The notes under the pieces were generated by a model, which was given only the letters and a program-made list of their open reading frames with translations, was not told the origin of the DNA and made no database searches. A program made the translations under genes and the position numbers. A stretch of 8,587 nucleotides of DNA, taken from contig SHYP01000024.1 in the NCBI GenBank assembly GCA_009692725.1, positions 1 through 8,587 on the forward strand, read 5' to 3'. This document shows, piece after piece, positions 1 to 8,587 of this stretch (position 1 is its first letter; each line of letters begins with the position of its first letter). The DNA is from Dehalococcoidia bacterium (GTDB lineage: Bacteria; Chloroflexota; Dehalococcoidia; UBA2979).

Positions 1-129
1 GTCCGCCTGCCCCTTCAGACTCAGATACTTGGTGATCGCCGCCGTGAGCGTGGTCTTGCCGTGGTCCACATGACCAATCGTCCCCACGTTGGCGTGCGGC
101 TTCGTGCGCTGAAACTTCCCCTTCGCCAT
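1..129 (-). CDS. tuf: Elongation factor Tu, N-terminal fragment (truncated by window edge)
   Basis: EF-Tu is the GTPase that carries aminoacyl-tRNA to the ribosomal A site in the cytoplasm. The 43 codons visible on the minus strand begin with [20 protein letters not shown] and contain the P-loop GHVDHGKT at residues 19-26, which is diagnostic of translational GTPases and in this N-terminal context of EF-Tu. The ATG at 129-127 is preceded by an AGGAG Shine-Dalgarno (complement of 139-143) nine bases away. The rest of the gene lies beyond position 1. Three tRNA genes precede it on the same strand, so it is probably the last gene of a tRNA-tuf transcript. The leader between tRNA-Thr(GGT) and tuf (130-245) holds one weak 5-bp hairpin (146-162) and no gene. 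EF-G and other GTPases are unlikely given the N-terminal FQRTKPH signature. Confidence 0.97.
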   Translation of the reverse strand, partial: MAKGKFQRTKPHANVGTIGHVDHGKTTLTAAITKYLSLKGQAD

Positions 130-245
130 CGCCCCTCGCTCCTACGCCCCTGATGCCGGGGCCGCTGCGCGCCCCGCCTCGCTCGTGACCGTTGCCGTCT
201 CGCCCCCGCGCATCCCATCCAGCCGAGGCTTGCGCGCCCGCAGGA

Positions 246-321
246 TGGAGCCCTCAAGCGGAATCGAACCGCTGACCTCGTTCTTACCAAGAACGCGCTC
301 TACCGGCTGAGCTATGAGGGC
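246..321 (-). tRNA. tRNA-Thr (anticodon GGT)
   Basis: On the minus strand this folds as a complete 76-nt cloverleaf: acceptor GCCCTCA/TGAGGGC, D stem GCTC/GAGC, anticodon stem CGTTC/GAACG with loop TTGGTAA (anticodon GGT), variable loop AGGTC, T arm AGCGG-TTCGATT-CCGCT, discriminator T and an encoded CCA. It decodes ACC and ACU. It is the tRNA closest to tuf, the position occupied by thrT(GGU) before tufB in Escherichia coli. Confidence 0.97.
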
Positions 322-366
322 CGGTTCCTCCGCGCTACCTGTCCGCCGATGCCCGACTGGTGATGC

Positions 367-452
367 TGGTGCAGGGGGCAGGATTCGAACCTGCGTAGCC
401 GTAAGGCGGCGGATTTACAGTCCGCTGGAATTAGCCACTCTCCCACCCCTGC
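367..452 (-). tRNA. tRNA-Tyr (anticodon GTA)
   Basis: This is an 86-nt class II tRNA on the minus strand. The acceptor is GCAGGGG/CCCCTGC, the D stem GGAG/TTCC (one G-T pair), and the anticodon stem GCGGA/TCCGC with loop CTGTAAA (anticodon GTA). A long variable arm contains a GCC/GGC helix. The T arm is GCAGG-TTCGAAT-CCTGC, and the discriminator A and CCA are encoded. The long variable arm together with GTA makes tyrosine unambiguous. It sits between the two tRNA-Thr genes, matching the thr-tyr-(gly)-thr order of the E. coli tufB operon. Confidence 0.97.
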
Positions 453-480
453 GGGCTCCCGATCCGTCGACGGCCCGCAG

Positions 481-556
481 TGGAGCCCGAGAGGGGATTC
501 GAACCCGCTAACCTACCGATTACAAATCGGTTGCGCTACCGTTGCGCCACTCGGGC
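481..556 (-). tRNA. tRNA-Thr (anticodon TGT), irregular T arm
   Basis: This is a 76-nt minus-strand cloverleaf: acceptor GCCCGAG/CTCGGGC, D stem GCGC/GCGC, anticodon stem ACCGA/TCGGT with loop TTTGTAA (anticodon TGT), discriminator T and encoded CCA. It decodes ACA and, by wobble, other ACN codons. The T stem is irregular. If the T loop is TTCGAAT, the arms GCGGG and CCCCT leave a C-C mismatch at pair 50-64 and a 6-nt variable loop. Treating one C as bulged restores five pairs (A-T, G-C, three G-C). It is first in the tRNA-tuf unit, just downstream of the promoter at 624-653. Confidence 0.93.
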
Positions 557-623
557 GCGCGCCCACCAGCCATCGCCGGACGACAAGCACTCGCCCTCCG
601 GCCGATCAGAAAGCGAGCCACCA

Positions 624-653
624 AGTATAGGAACGGCCCCTCCCGAGGGTCAA
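624..653 (-). promoter_or_regulatory. Sigma70-type promoter of the tRNA-tuf unit
   Basis: On the minus strand, TTGACC (complement of 648-653) is followed 18 bases later by TATACT (complement of 624-629). These match TTGACA and TATAAT at five of six positions each. Transcription would begin near 615-618, about 60 bases upstream of the first tRNA (5' end at 556). This is the most AT-rich and best-matching promoter in the window, as expected for a stable-RNA/EF-Tu transcript. No convincing terminator lies between the cysS stop (711) and this site, so read-through from cysS is also possible. Confidence 0.72.
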
Positions 654-710
654 CGCGCAACCTCCACACCAGATTCGAGTTGCCCGCATTCGAACCAGAC
701 CGGCCGGCGG

Positions 711-2215
<1,505 letters not shown>

Positions 2216-2219
<4 letters not shown>

Positions 2220-2920
2220 CGCTCGGCGTCCTGCAGGTCGCGAGCGTCCCGCGTTGCCGCGCCCGCGCCGCGCTCGCCCGCGCCGTCGGCGCCGTCCGCG
2301 CCGGGCAGCCGCCGCTCCAGCTGGTCGATGCGCCGCTCGAGCTGGTCGATGCGGTCCCACTCCGGGTCGGGCAGCCGCTCGACGGTCTCGTTGCCGCGGT
2401 TGGTGAAGGCGACGACGTGGCCCGGCACACCGACCACGGTGGCGTTCGGCGGGACGCTGGAGACCACCACTGCGCCCGCGCCGATGCGCGAGTAGGCGCC
2501 GATCGTGACCGCGCCGATGATCTTCGCCCCCGCCCCCACCACCACACCATCTTCGAGCGTCGGGTGGCGCTTCTCGCGCCGCGTGGAGGTGCCGCCCAGC
2601 GTCACGCCCTGGTAGAGGTGGCAGTCGTCGCCGATCACGGTGGTCTCACCGATCACCACGCCCATGCCGTGGTCGATGAAGAAGCGGCGCCCGATGCGCG
2701 CGCCGGGGTGGATCTCGATCCCGGTGAGGAAGCGCGAAAGGTGCGAGATCAACCGCGGCACCACCGGCAGCCCGGCGTCATGGAGCGCCTGTGCAAGGCG
2801 GTGCAGGATCAGCGCGTGGACGCCGGGGTAGGTGAGCAGCACCTCGGCGGCGCTGCGCGCCGCCGGGTCACGCGCCTGCGCGGTGCGGATGTCTTCCTGG
2901 AGCCTCGCCAGCCAGCCCAT
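2216..2920 (-). CDS. cysE: Serine O-acetyltransferase (short EpsC-type)
   Basis: CysE transfers acetyl from acetyl-CoA to L-serine, giving O-acetylserine, the first committed step of cysteine synthesis. The 234 residues comprise a short helical N-terminal region (1-65), a left-handed beta-helix of hexapeptide repeats (about 66-170) and a charged tail. Catalytic-type residues are visible: Asp83-His84 in [13 protein letters not shown], then RHP with Arg118/His119. The spacing of 35 between the two histidines equals that of His158 and His193 in characterised enzymes. The long N-terminal extension of the 273-aa E. coli protein is absent, as in Firmicute-type enzymes. Residues 188-205 form a short coiled-coil-like heptad pair (RIDQLER twice), and the last 30 residues are Gly/Ala/Asp-rich. 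ATG at 2920 follows GGGGA by about seven bases. A 158-bp gap separates it from ispF upstream; cysS overlaps it downstream. Confidence 0.96.
2311..2352 (-). repeat. 21-bp tandem duplication inside cysE
   Basis: Two adjacent 21-bp units (2311-2331 and 2332-2352) differ at a single base (c2318 versus g2339). They encode the repeated heptad RIDQLER near the C terminus of CysE. The length keeps the frame and the heptad register, so the duplication would extend a short coiled coil by two helical turns. Related short serine acetyltransferases often end in a comparable charged helix, so this may be a recent internal duplication within a tolerant tail. Confidence 0.85.
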
Positions 2921-3078
2921 GTGCGGTCCCCGTCACTCGATGCTCGCGTTCGGCGGTAGAGCGCGCCCGCGGCGCGGGGCGCCCCCGGCGACAGACACAG
3001 CTGGCGACCGAGCTGGCATGGATTCGCGTCGAGTTCGCGATCACGGCGTTATGGTACATCGCCTCATGTCACATCGCC
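2921..3078. other. ispF-cysE intergenic gap, no recognisable gene
   Basis: These 158 bases separate ispF from cysE, in an operon whose other joints overlap. In many bacteria gltX lies here, but no GltX-like reading frame is present. The gap holds most of a 15-bp tandem repeat at its ispF end, a GC-rich segment able to form a 6-bp GCGCCC/GGGCGC stem around 2968-2990, and the cysE ribosome binding site. I see no convincing promoter, and no T-tract terminator on the minus strand. Confidence 0.6.
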
Positions 3079-3085
3079 TCATGGC
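3056..3085. repeat. 15-bp tandem repeat across the ispF stop codon
   Basis: The unit acatcgcctcatgtc (3056-3070) is followed directly by acatcgcctcatggc (3071-3085), with 14 of 15 bases identical. The next bases, acatcgtcgtc, start a degenerate third copy inside the ispF coding end. The second unit contains the ispF stop (3079-3081). On the minus strand each unit carries ATGAGGCGATG. This looks like a small local duplication of the 3' end of ispF. Confidence 0.85.
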
Positions 3086-3558
3086 ACATCGTCGTCAAGC
3101 AGCGCGACCGTCAGCGCCGCGATCGCCTGCCCCGCGCCGATCTCGCCCATGCGCTCGTTGGTCGTCGCCTTCACGTTCACCGCGGAGGGCGGCACGCCCA
3201 TCGTCAGCGCGATCGAGTCGCGCATCGCCGCCAGGTGCGGGCCCAGCCGCGGGCGCTCCGCGATCACCGTGGCATCGATGTTGTGCACGCGGTAGCCGCG
3301 CGCCGCGATCAGCCGCACGACGCGCGTCAGCAGGATGCGGCTGTCGATGCCCGCCGTGTCCGGGTCGCCCGGCGGGAAGTGCTGGCCGATGTCGCCCGCG
3401 CCCGCCGCGCCGAGCAGCGCGTCCACGATCGCGTGGATCAGCGCGTCGCCGTCGCTGTGGCCCTCGAGCTGGGGCGCGCCCGGGATCTCGACCCCGCCGA
3501 GGCGCAGTGTGCCCTCCTGGCGGAAGCGGTGCACGTCGTAGCCGGTGCCGACCCGCAT
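3079..3558 (-). CDS. ispF: 2-C-methyl-D-erythritol 2,4-cyclodiphosphate synthase
   Basis: IspF converts CDP-methylerythritol 2-phosphate to the cyclodiphosphate MEcPP, releasing CMP, in the non-mevalonate (MEP) isoprenoid pathway. The 159-residue product has the normal family length. It begins MRVGTGYDVHRF with metal ligands Asp8 and His10, carries LEGHSDGDALIHAIVDALLG (His34, Asp36, Asp38 and the third metal ligand His42), DIGQHFPPGDP (56-66), and KATTNERMGEIGAGQAIAA near the C terminus (Glu135 in the TTxE block). ATG at 3558-3556 was chosen because the product then starts at the conserved RVGTGYDVH and because it shares one base with the ispD stop (TGATG). An in-frame ATG at 3660 would add 34 unsupported residues from inside ispD. 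The one-base overlap with ispD implies translational coupling of the two MEP-pathway genes. The 3' end is part of a 15-bp tandem repeat. Confidence 0.97.
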   Translation of the reverse strand: MRVGTGYDVHRFRQEGTLRLGGVEIPGAPQLEGHSDGDALIHAIVDALLGAAGAGDIGQHFPPGDPDTAGIDSRILLTRVVRLIAARGYRVHNIDATVIAERPRLGPHLAAMRDSIALTMGVPPSAVNVKATTNERMGEIGAGQAIAALTVALLDDDVP

Positions 3559-4271
3559 CAGCGGCCCCCCGCCTCGCGCCGCCCCAGCAGCGCCCGCACC
3601 AGCGCGAGGTCGCCCGGCGCGGTCACCTTCAGGTTCGCCGGGTCGCCCTCCACCGTCCACACCGCCTCGCCGAGCCGCTCCACGAGCGCGGCGTCGTCCG
3701 TGGCGTCGGCGCCGCCGTCCTCCGCGGCGTGGGCGCGGCGCAACAGCGCGCCCGCGAACGCTTGCGGCGTCTGCGCCGCGCGCAGCTCGTCGCGGTTCGC
3801 GGTGCCGAGCACCCGCCCGACGGCATCGACGCGCTTCAGCGTGTCGACCACCGGCAGCACGGGCACCGCCGCGCCGTGCGCGCGCGCGGCGGCCAGCACG
3901 CGCCGCGCCAGCTCCGCGCTCGTCAGCGGCCGCGCGGCGTCGTGCACCAGGTACCAGCCCGCGCCGGGGGCGGCCGCGATCCCCGCCGCCACCGAATCGC
4001 GCCGCCGCGCGCCGCCCGCCACCAGCCGCAGCTCGCAGTCCAGCGGCGCGGCGAGCGCGCGCAGCGCCGCGTGACGCTGCACCGGTGCCACCACGACCAG
4101 CAGGTTGACCTCCGGCAGTGCGGCGAGCGCGCGCAGCGGGTGCGCCACCAGCGGCTCGCCGCCGAGGTCAGCCCATAGCTTGTCGGCGTCACCAAAGCGC
4201 GCGGAGTCGCCCGCGGCGAGCAGGATCGCGACCGTGGCCGTGTCGTGACCGCTGGCGGCGTCGGGGGGCAT
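3558..4271 (-). CDS. ispD: 2-C-methyl-D-erythritol 4-phosphate cytidylyltransferase
   Basis: IspD joins methylerythritol 4-phosphate to CTP, giving CDP-methylerythritol and pyrophosphate, two steps before IspF. The 237-residue product is a single GT-A-like nucleotidyltransferase. The CTP-binding loop LLAAGDSARFGDADKLW (17-33) retains Arg25 and Lys31 but reads DSARF-x4-DKL instead of the commoner GxGxRM-x(n)-PKQ. It is followed by GGARRRDSV (86-94), HDAARPL (110-116), VVDTLKR (141-147), AQTPQAF (166-172), TDDAALVE (191-198) and NLKVT (213-217). Upstream, GAAGG-like bases precede the ATG at 4271; the ribosome binding site is weak. Some starts downstream of the ATG are possible, but none fits better. 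It is the first gene of a probable ispD-ispF-cysE-cysS unit, divergent from the radical SAM gene. No strong promoter is obvious in the GC-rich hairpin region upstream. Confidence 0.94.
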   Translation of the reverse strand: MPPDAASGHDTATVAILLAAGDSARFGDADKLWADLGGEPLVAHPLRALAALPEVNLLVVVAPVQRHAALRALAAPLDCELRLVAGGARRRDSVAAGIAAAPGAGWYLVHDAARPLTSAELARRVLAAARAHGAAVPVLPVVDTLKRVDAVGRVLGTANRDELRAAQTPQAFAGALLRRAHAAEDGGADATDDAALVERLGEAVWTVEGDPANLKVTAPGDLALVRALLGRREAGGR

Positions 4272-4325
4272 GGCAGGGCCTTCGCGTTGCCGCGCCGTGC
4301 CGCCGGCGACACGTGCCGCGGCCGT

Positions 4326-4413
4326 GTGCTACGAGCTTACGGCGTAGTGCGCGGCGGCGCTGCACGAGTGGCCGCCGCGCGCGAGCACCGCCCCCGGTTG
4401 TGGGACGGGGGCG
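4326..4413. promoter_or_regulatory. Three consecutive hairpins between divergent genes
   Basis: Three stems follow one another: GTGCTACG/CGTAGTGC (4326-4333 with 4343-4350, two G-T pairs, 9-nt loop), a perfect 10-bp GCGCGGCGGC/GCCGCCGCGC (4349-4358 with 4371-4380, 12-nt loop), and a perfect 8-bp CGCCCCCG/CGGGGGCG (4389-4396 with 4406-4413, 9-nt loop). The first two share two bases, so they would compete slightly. No T tract follows on either strand. The region would fall in the 5' leader of ispD (minus strand), or upstream of or in the leader of the radical SAM gene. The structure is seen in the sequence; a regulatory role is inference, and GC-rich DNA makes such stems fairly easily. Confidence 0.4.
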
Positions 4414-4427
4414 ACGCGCCTACCCTC

Positions 4428-4474
4428 GATACTCTGATCGGAATACTCCAGCCGGGATACCCAGCCGGGATACC
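4428..4474. repeat. Phased RATACY boxes with 13-bp tandem repeat
   Basis: Two perfect 13-bp tandem copies of ccagccgggatac lie at 4448-4460 and 4461-4473. Their cores, gatacc, belong to a series of four RATACY boxes starting at 4428, 4442, 4456 and 4469, spaced 14, 14 and 13 bases. A degenerate further copy (caagccgagcac) follows at 4474-4485. The series ends about 45 bases before the GTG of the radical SAM gene. It could be an operator, a set of -10-like elements or a neutral duplication; the sequence does not decide. Confidence 0.6.
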
Positions 4475-4509
4475 AAGCCGAGCACTTCGCCAACATCCAA
4501 CATAGAGAC

Positions 4510-4514
4510 GGGGA
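4510..4514 (+). promoter_or_regulatory. Ribosome binding site deciding a GTG start
   Basis: GGGGA lies five bases before the GTG at 4520 and supports that codon as the start of the radical SAM gene. The open frame continues upstream to 4118 without another start that has a comparable site, and the upstream translation is low-complexity Arg/Pro/Ala. Confidence 0.65.
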
Positions 4515-4519
4515 CCGCC

Positions 4520-6445
<1,926 letters not shown>

Positions 6446-6471
6446 CCCGCTCGCGCCCGCAAGGAGGTTCG

Positions 6472-6873
6472 ATGAGCACGCACGCCGCCGCGCGCTTCGC
6501 GGTGCGGAGCTGGGACGAGGTCCCGTACAGCGAGGTCGCGGGCGGTTCGAAACTGACCCGCGCCGCCGTCACGCAAGCCTATCGCGGCGACCTCGAAGGG
6601 GAGGGCATGGTCCAGTACCTGATGGCCTACCGTGAGGACGGCACCGCCGACTTCGTCAGCCTCGAACGCGTCGCGGGCAGCCTCGACGGGCAAACGGGCA
6701 GTTTCGTGCTGGCGGGCAGCGGCACGTTCGACGACGCTGCGGCGCGCGGCAGCTGGCGGGTGGTCCCCGGCTCCGCGAACGGAGCGCTGCGCGGCCTGCA
6801 CGGCGATGGCACCTTCGCCGCCGCTCACGGCGAGCCGCAGGGCACCGTCGCGTTCAACTACGACTTCGAGTAG
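6472..6873 (+). CDS. DUF3224 family protein
   Basis: A 133-residue soluble protein with no signal peptide or membrane segment. The pattern fits the DUF3224 family along its whole length: VRSWDEVPYSEVAGGSKLTR near the start, then GDLEGEGMVQYLMAYREDGT, FVSLERVAGSLDGQTGSFVL, GTFDD, WRVVPGSANGALRGLHGDG and a terminal YDFE. This is usually a small beta-barrel fold of unknown function, found widely in Actinomycetota and other high-GC bacteria. The ATG at 6472 has a strong AAGGAGG site (6461-6467) only four bases away, a slightly short spacing. It follows the radical SAM stop by 26 bp, so co-transcription is likely. Nothing in the sequence shows what it binds; a functional link to the radical SAM protein is only suggested by position. 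Confidence 0.88.
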   Translation: MSTHAAARFAVRSWDEVPYSEVAGGSKLTRAAVTQAYRGDLEGEGMVQYLMAYREDGTADFVSLERVAGSLDGQTGSFVLAGSGTFDDAAARGSWRVVPGSANGALRGLHGDGTFAAAHGEPQGTVAFNYDFE

Positions 6874-6927
6874 CGCCGCCGCGCCGGACGAACAACCTCG
6901 CCACGCGCGCCGCCTGGCCATGGCGCC

Positions 6928-6935
6928 GGGGGAGG
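6928..6935 (+). promoter_or_regulatory. Ribosome binding site deciding a TTG start
   Basis: GGGGGAGG ends nine bases before TTG 6945-6947, which opens the short zinc-ribbon frame. An ATG at 6920 is out of frame with that product, so the TTG with this site is the best start. Confidence 0.55.
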
Positions 6936-6944
6936 CCGCTCCGT

Positions 6945-7160
6945 TTGACCGCCGACCACCCCGCCCAGCCGCCCGCCACCTTCTGCCGCTTCGGCTGCTA
7001 CTGGGACGGCAAGGGCCGCCCGCTGCGCCGCTGCCACGAGTGCGGGAAGTTCTTCTACGACGCGGTCGCGCACGGCCATGACCACGAGCGCATGCGCCAG
7101 CTCGGCTGGCTGCCGGAGCGCTGGCCGCGCGGCGGCGGCGGCTGGCAGCAACCGCGCTGA
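6945..7160 (+). CDS. Small cysteine-rich zinc-ribbon-like protein
   Basis: A 71-residue product read from TTG 6945. Four cysteines form C14-x3-C18-x11-C30-x2-C33 (CRFGC, then RRCHECGKFFYD), a pattern typical of a small zinc ribbon. A histidine-rich stretch (His43, His45, His47 in AHGHDHER) and a Trp/Gly/Arg-rich tail follow. No family name is certain. It may bind zinc and act as a small DNA-, RNA- or protein-binding module, but this is inference. It lies 71 bp after the DUF3224 gene on the same strand and ends before the hairpin at 7223-7251. Codon use (G/C at third positions) and the dense cysteine pattern argue for a real gene, though the non-ATG start lowers certainty. Confidence 0.7.
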   Translation: MTADHPAQPPATFCRFGCYWDGKGRPLRRCHECGKFFYDAVAHGHDHERMRQLGWLPERWPRGGGGWQQPR

Positions 7161-7222
7161 GGACCGGGGCTGAGGCCGCGGGCCCGCCGCGACTCGCCCG
7201 GCACAGCACTGATCAGAACGAA

Positions 7223-7251
7223 CGGGGCCCCGACGAGTCGCCGGGGCCCCG
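7223..7251 (-). terminator. Rho-independent-type terminator after rpoC, possibly bidirectional
   Basis: CGGGGCCCCG (7223-7232) and an identical, self-complementary copy (7242-7251) form a perfect 10-bp stem around a 9-nt loop. On the minus strand the stem is followed by TTCGTTCTG, a modest T-rich run, about 40 bases after the rpoC stop at 7294. On the plus strand the following bases (cgtgcttcg) are a poorer tract, so ending the DUF3224/zinc-ribbon transcript there is less certain. The position between convergent genes fits a shared terminator. Confidence 0.75.
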
Positions 7252-7293
7252 CGTGCTTCGCAATCGCAGCGGTGAGGTAAACGACCGCCGCGC

Positions 7294-8587
7294 CTAGTCG
7301 GGCTCTGCGACGAATGAGGCCGCCACCAGCTCCGGCACGCGCTCCGTCCCCAGCAGCTCCACCGCCGCACGCTCCTCACCGAGCATCGCCTCGCGCTCGA
7401 ACTCGAACAGGAACGGCAGCATCAGCGATTCCGGCATCGCGATCTCGGCGATCGGCACCGGCCGCACCACGACCACCGGGGCGCGCGCCGGGATCAGCTT
7501 GCCGATGATCACGTTCTCCTTCAGGCCGCGCAGGTAGTCCGTGCGGCCTGAGAGCGCGGCATCGGTGAGCACCCGCGTGGTCTCCTGGAAGGAGGCCGCG
7601 GCGAGGAAGGAGTCGGTGCTGAGCGAGGACTTGGTGACGCCCAGCAGCACCCGGATCGCCGTCGCCGGCTCGCCGCCCTCCGCTATCGCGCGGTCGTTCT
7701 TGTCCTTGAACACCCAGCGATCGACGATCTCGGAGCTGAGCATGTCGGTGTCGCCCGGCTCCTCCACCTGCACCTTGCGCAGCATCTGGCGCACGACCAC
7801 CTCGATGTGGCGGTCGTTGATGTTCACGCCCTGCGAGCGGTAGACCTTCTGCACCTCGTCCACGAGGTACTTGGAGGCCTCGTCCGGGCCGCGGATCGCC
7901 AGCACGTCCTGAGGGTTGAGGTAGCCCTCGGAGAGCTGGTCGCCGGCGCGCACGAACTCGCCCGGCTCGACGCGCACGCGCGAGGTGACCGAGATCGGGT
8001 ACTCGCGCGTGTCCGTGTCCTCGGAGATCACGCGCAGCGCCACCGGACGCCGCACGCGGCCCTTGCGCACGAACTCCACGCGCCCGCCGATCTCGGCCTT
8101 CAGCACCGGCACCGGCAGCTTCGAGCCCTTGCCCGCCTCCGGCGGCGGCCCCGCCAGCACCTGCTCGGCGTCGACGAAGTCGCCCTCCTCGACGGACAGC
8201 TCCAGGCCTTCGGGCAGGTCGTACTGCTGCTCGATCACCTCGGTGTTGCTGACCACGATCATGCGCGAGTCGCCGTCGTGGCCAATCGTCACCACGCCGT
8301 CGATCTCCGACATCACGGCCTGCCCCTTGGGCACGCGCGCCTCGAAGATCTCCTCCACGCGCGGCAGGCCGGACGTGATGTCCGCCCCTCCCGCCACGCC
8401 GCCGGTGTGGAACGTGCGCATCGTCAGCTGCGTGCCGGGCTCGCCGATCGACTGCGCCGCGATGATGCCCACCGCCACGCCGAGCGCCACCAGCTCGCCG
8501 GTCGCCAGCGAGCGGCCGTAGCAGCGCCGGCAGATGCCGCGCCGCGCCAGGCAGCTCACGGGCGAGCGCATGTGCACCTGCTCGGCG
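7294..8587 (-). CDS. rpoC: RNA polymerase beta' subunit, C-terminal part (truncated by window edge)
   Basis: RpoC, with RpoB, forms the catalytic cleft of RNA polymerase. The last 430 codons are visible. They begin upstream of VHMRSPVSC and contain the second zinc-binding cluster C-x6-C-x2-C ([11 protein letters not shown]), the trigger-loop region [17 protein letters not shown], then [17 protein letters not shown]. Farther on are the conserved C-terminal blocks [20 protein letters not shown] and [19 protein letters not shown], and finally [18 protein letters not shown]. The tail ends with a Glu-rich segment and a TAG stop at 7294-7296. An internal GTG at 8577 is simply within the gene; the true start lies beyond the window. 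The terminator at 7223-7251 lies just downstream. The gene converges on the plus-strand island. No intein or large insertion is seen in the part present. Confidence 0.98.
   Translation of the reverse strand, partial: AEQVHMRSPVSCLARRGICRRCYGRSLATGELVALGVAVGIIAAQSIGEPGTQLTMRTFHTGGVAGGADITSGLPRVEEIFEARVPKGQAVMSEIDGVVTIGHDGDSRMIVVSNTEVIEQQYDLPEGLELSVEEGDFVDAEQVLAGPPPEAGKGSKLPVPVLKAEIGGRVEFVRKGRVRRPVALRVISEDTDTREYPISVTSRVRVEPGEFVRAGDQLSEGYLNPQDVLAIRGPDEASKYLVDEVQKVYRSQGVNINDRHIEVVVRQMLRKVQVEEPGDTDMLSSEIVDRWVFKDKNDRAIAEGGEPATAIRVLLGVTKSSLSTDSFLAAASFQETTRVLTDAALSGRTDYLRGLKENVIIGKLIPARAPVVVVRPVPIAEIAMPESLMLPFLFEFEREAMLGEERAAVELLGTERVPELVAASFVAEPD

Noticed and set aside
671..695. A T-loop-like GGTTCGAAT on the minus strand between cysS and the tRNA promoter
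   Set aside because: No acceptor or anticodon arm can be paired around it, and the flanking bases do not form a T stem. Only a 5-bp TTCGA/TCGAA inverted repeat remains, so a tRNA remnant or attachment site is not supported.
698..710. A ccggccgg palindrome just after the cysS stop, considered as a terminator
   Set aside because: The self-complementary stretch has no usable loop and no T tract on the minus strand.
2868..3059. A 63-codon minus-strand frame between ispF and cysE
   Set aside because: It overlaps the cysE start in another frame, has no ribosome binding site at its ATG, and shows no recognisable motif.
4398..4426. TTGTGG - 17 bp - TACCCT as a promoter for the radical SAM gene
   Set aside because: The -10 match is poor (three of six) and the -35 falls inside the third hairpin. 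It is too weak to list as a feature.

Overview
This is a high-GC (about 70% by eye) bacterial chromosome segment made of housekeeping genes. The gene order resembles the ispD-ispF-(gltX)-cysE-cysS and tRNA-tuf neighbourhoods of Gram-positive and Chloroflexota-type genomes. A high-GC Chloroflexota-like bacterium is my best guess, based on the IspD 'DKLW' variant, the short EpsC-type CysE, the large stand-alone radical SAM protein and the DUF3224 gene. It is an inference, and Actinomycetota or another high-GC phylum is not excluded. I found no mobile element, CRISPR array, phage gene or defence system.

Layout, left to right. Positions 1-129 hold the first 43 codons of tuf (EF-Tu) on the minus strand. 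Upstream of it in transcription order are tRNA-Thr(TGT), tRNA-Tyr(GTA) and tRNA-Thr(GGT), all with encoded CCA, at 246-556. A near-consensus sigma70-type promoter (624-653) drives this tRNA-tuf unit. Positions 711-4271 hold four minus-strand genes in the order ispD, ispF, cysE, cysS. ispD/ispF overlap by one base and cysE/cysS by four. A 158-bp gap with a 15-bp tandem repeat separates ispF from cysE. Positions 4272-4519 are a divergent intergenic region with three consecutive hairpins and a run of phased RATACY boxes. Positions 4520-7160 are a plus-strand island: a large radical SAM protein of the TIGR03960 type, a DUF3224 protein and a small cysteine-rich zinc-ribbon-like protein. A perfect GC-rich hairpin at 7223-7251 separates this island from the C-terminal part of rpoC (7294-8587, minus strand, running off the window).

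The genes support core functions: transcription (rpoC), translation (tuf, three tRNAs, cysS), cysteine synthesis coupled to cysteine charging (cysE-cysS) and the MEP isoprenoid pathway (ispD-ispF). The plus-strand island is the least understood part. Its radical SAM enzyme has no established reaction that I can name, and the two small genes behind it are of unknown function. The most notable unexplained signals are non-coding: the structured, repeat-bearing region at 4326-4474, the 15-bp repeat across the ispF stop, and an irregular T-arm in tRNA-Thr(TGT). None of these amounts to a clearly new system.
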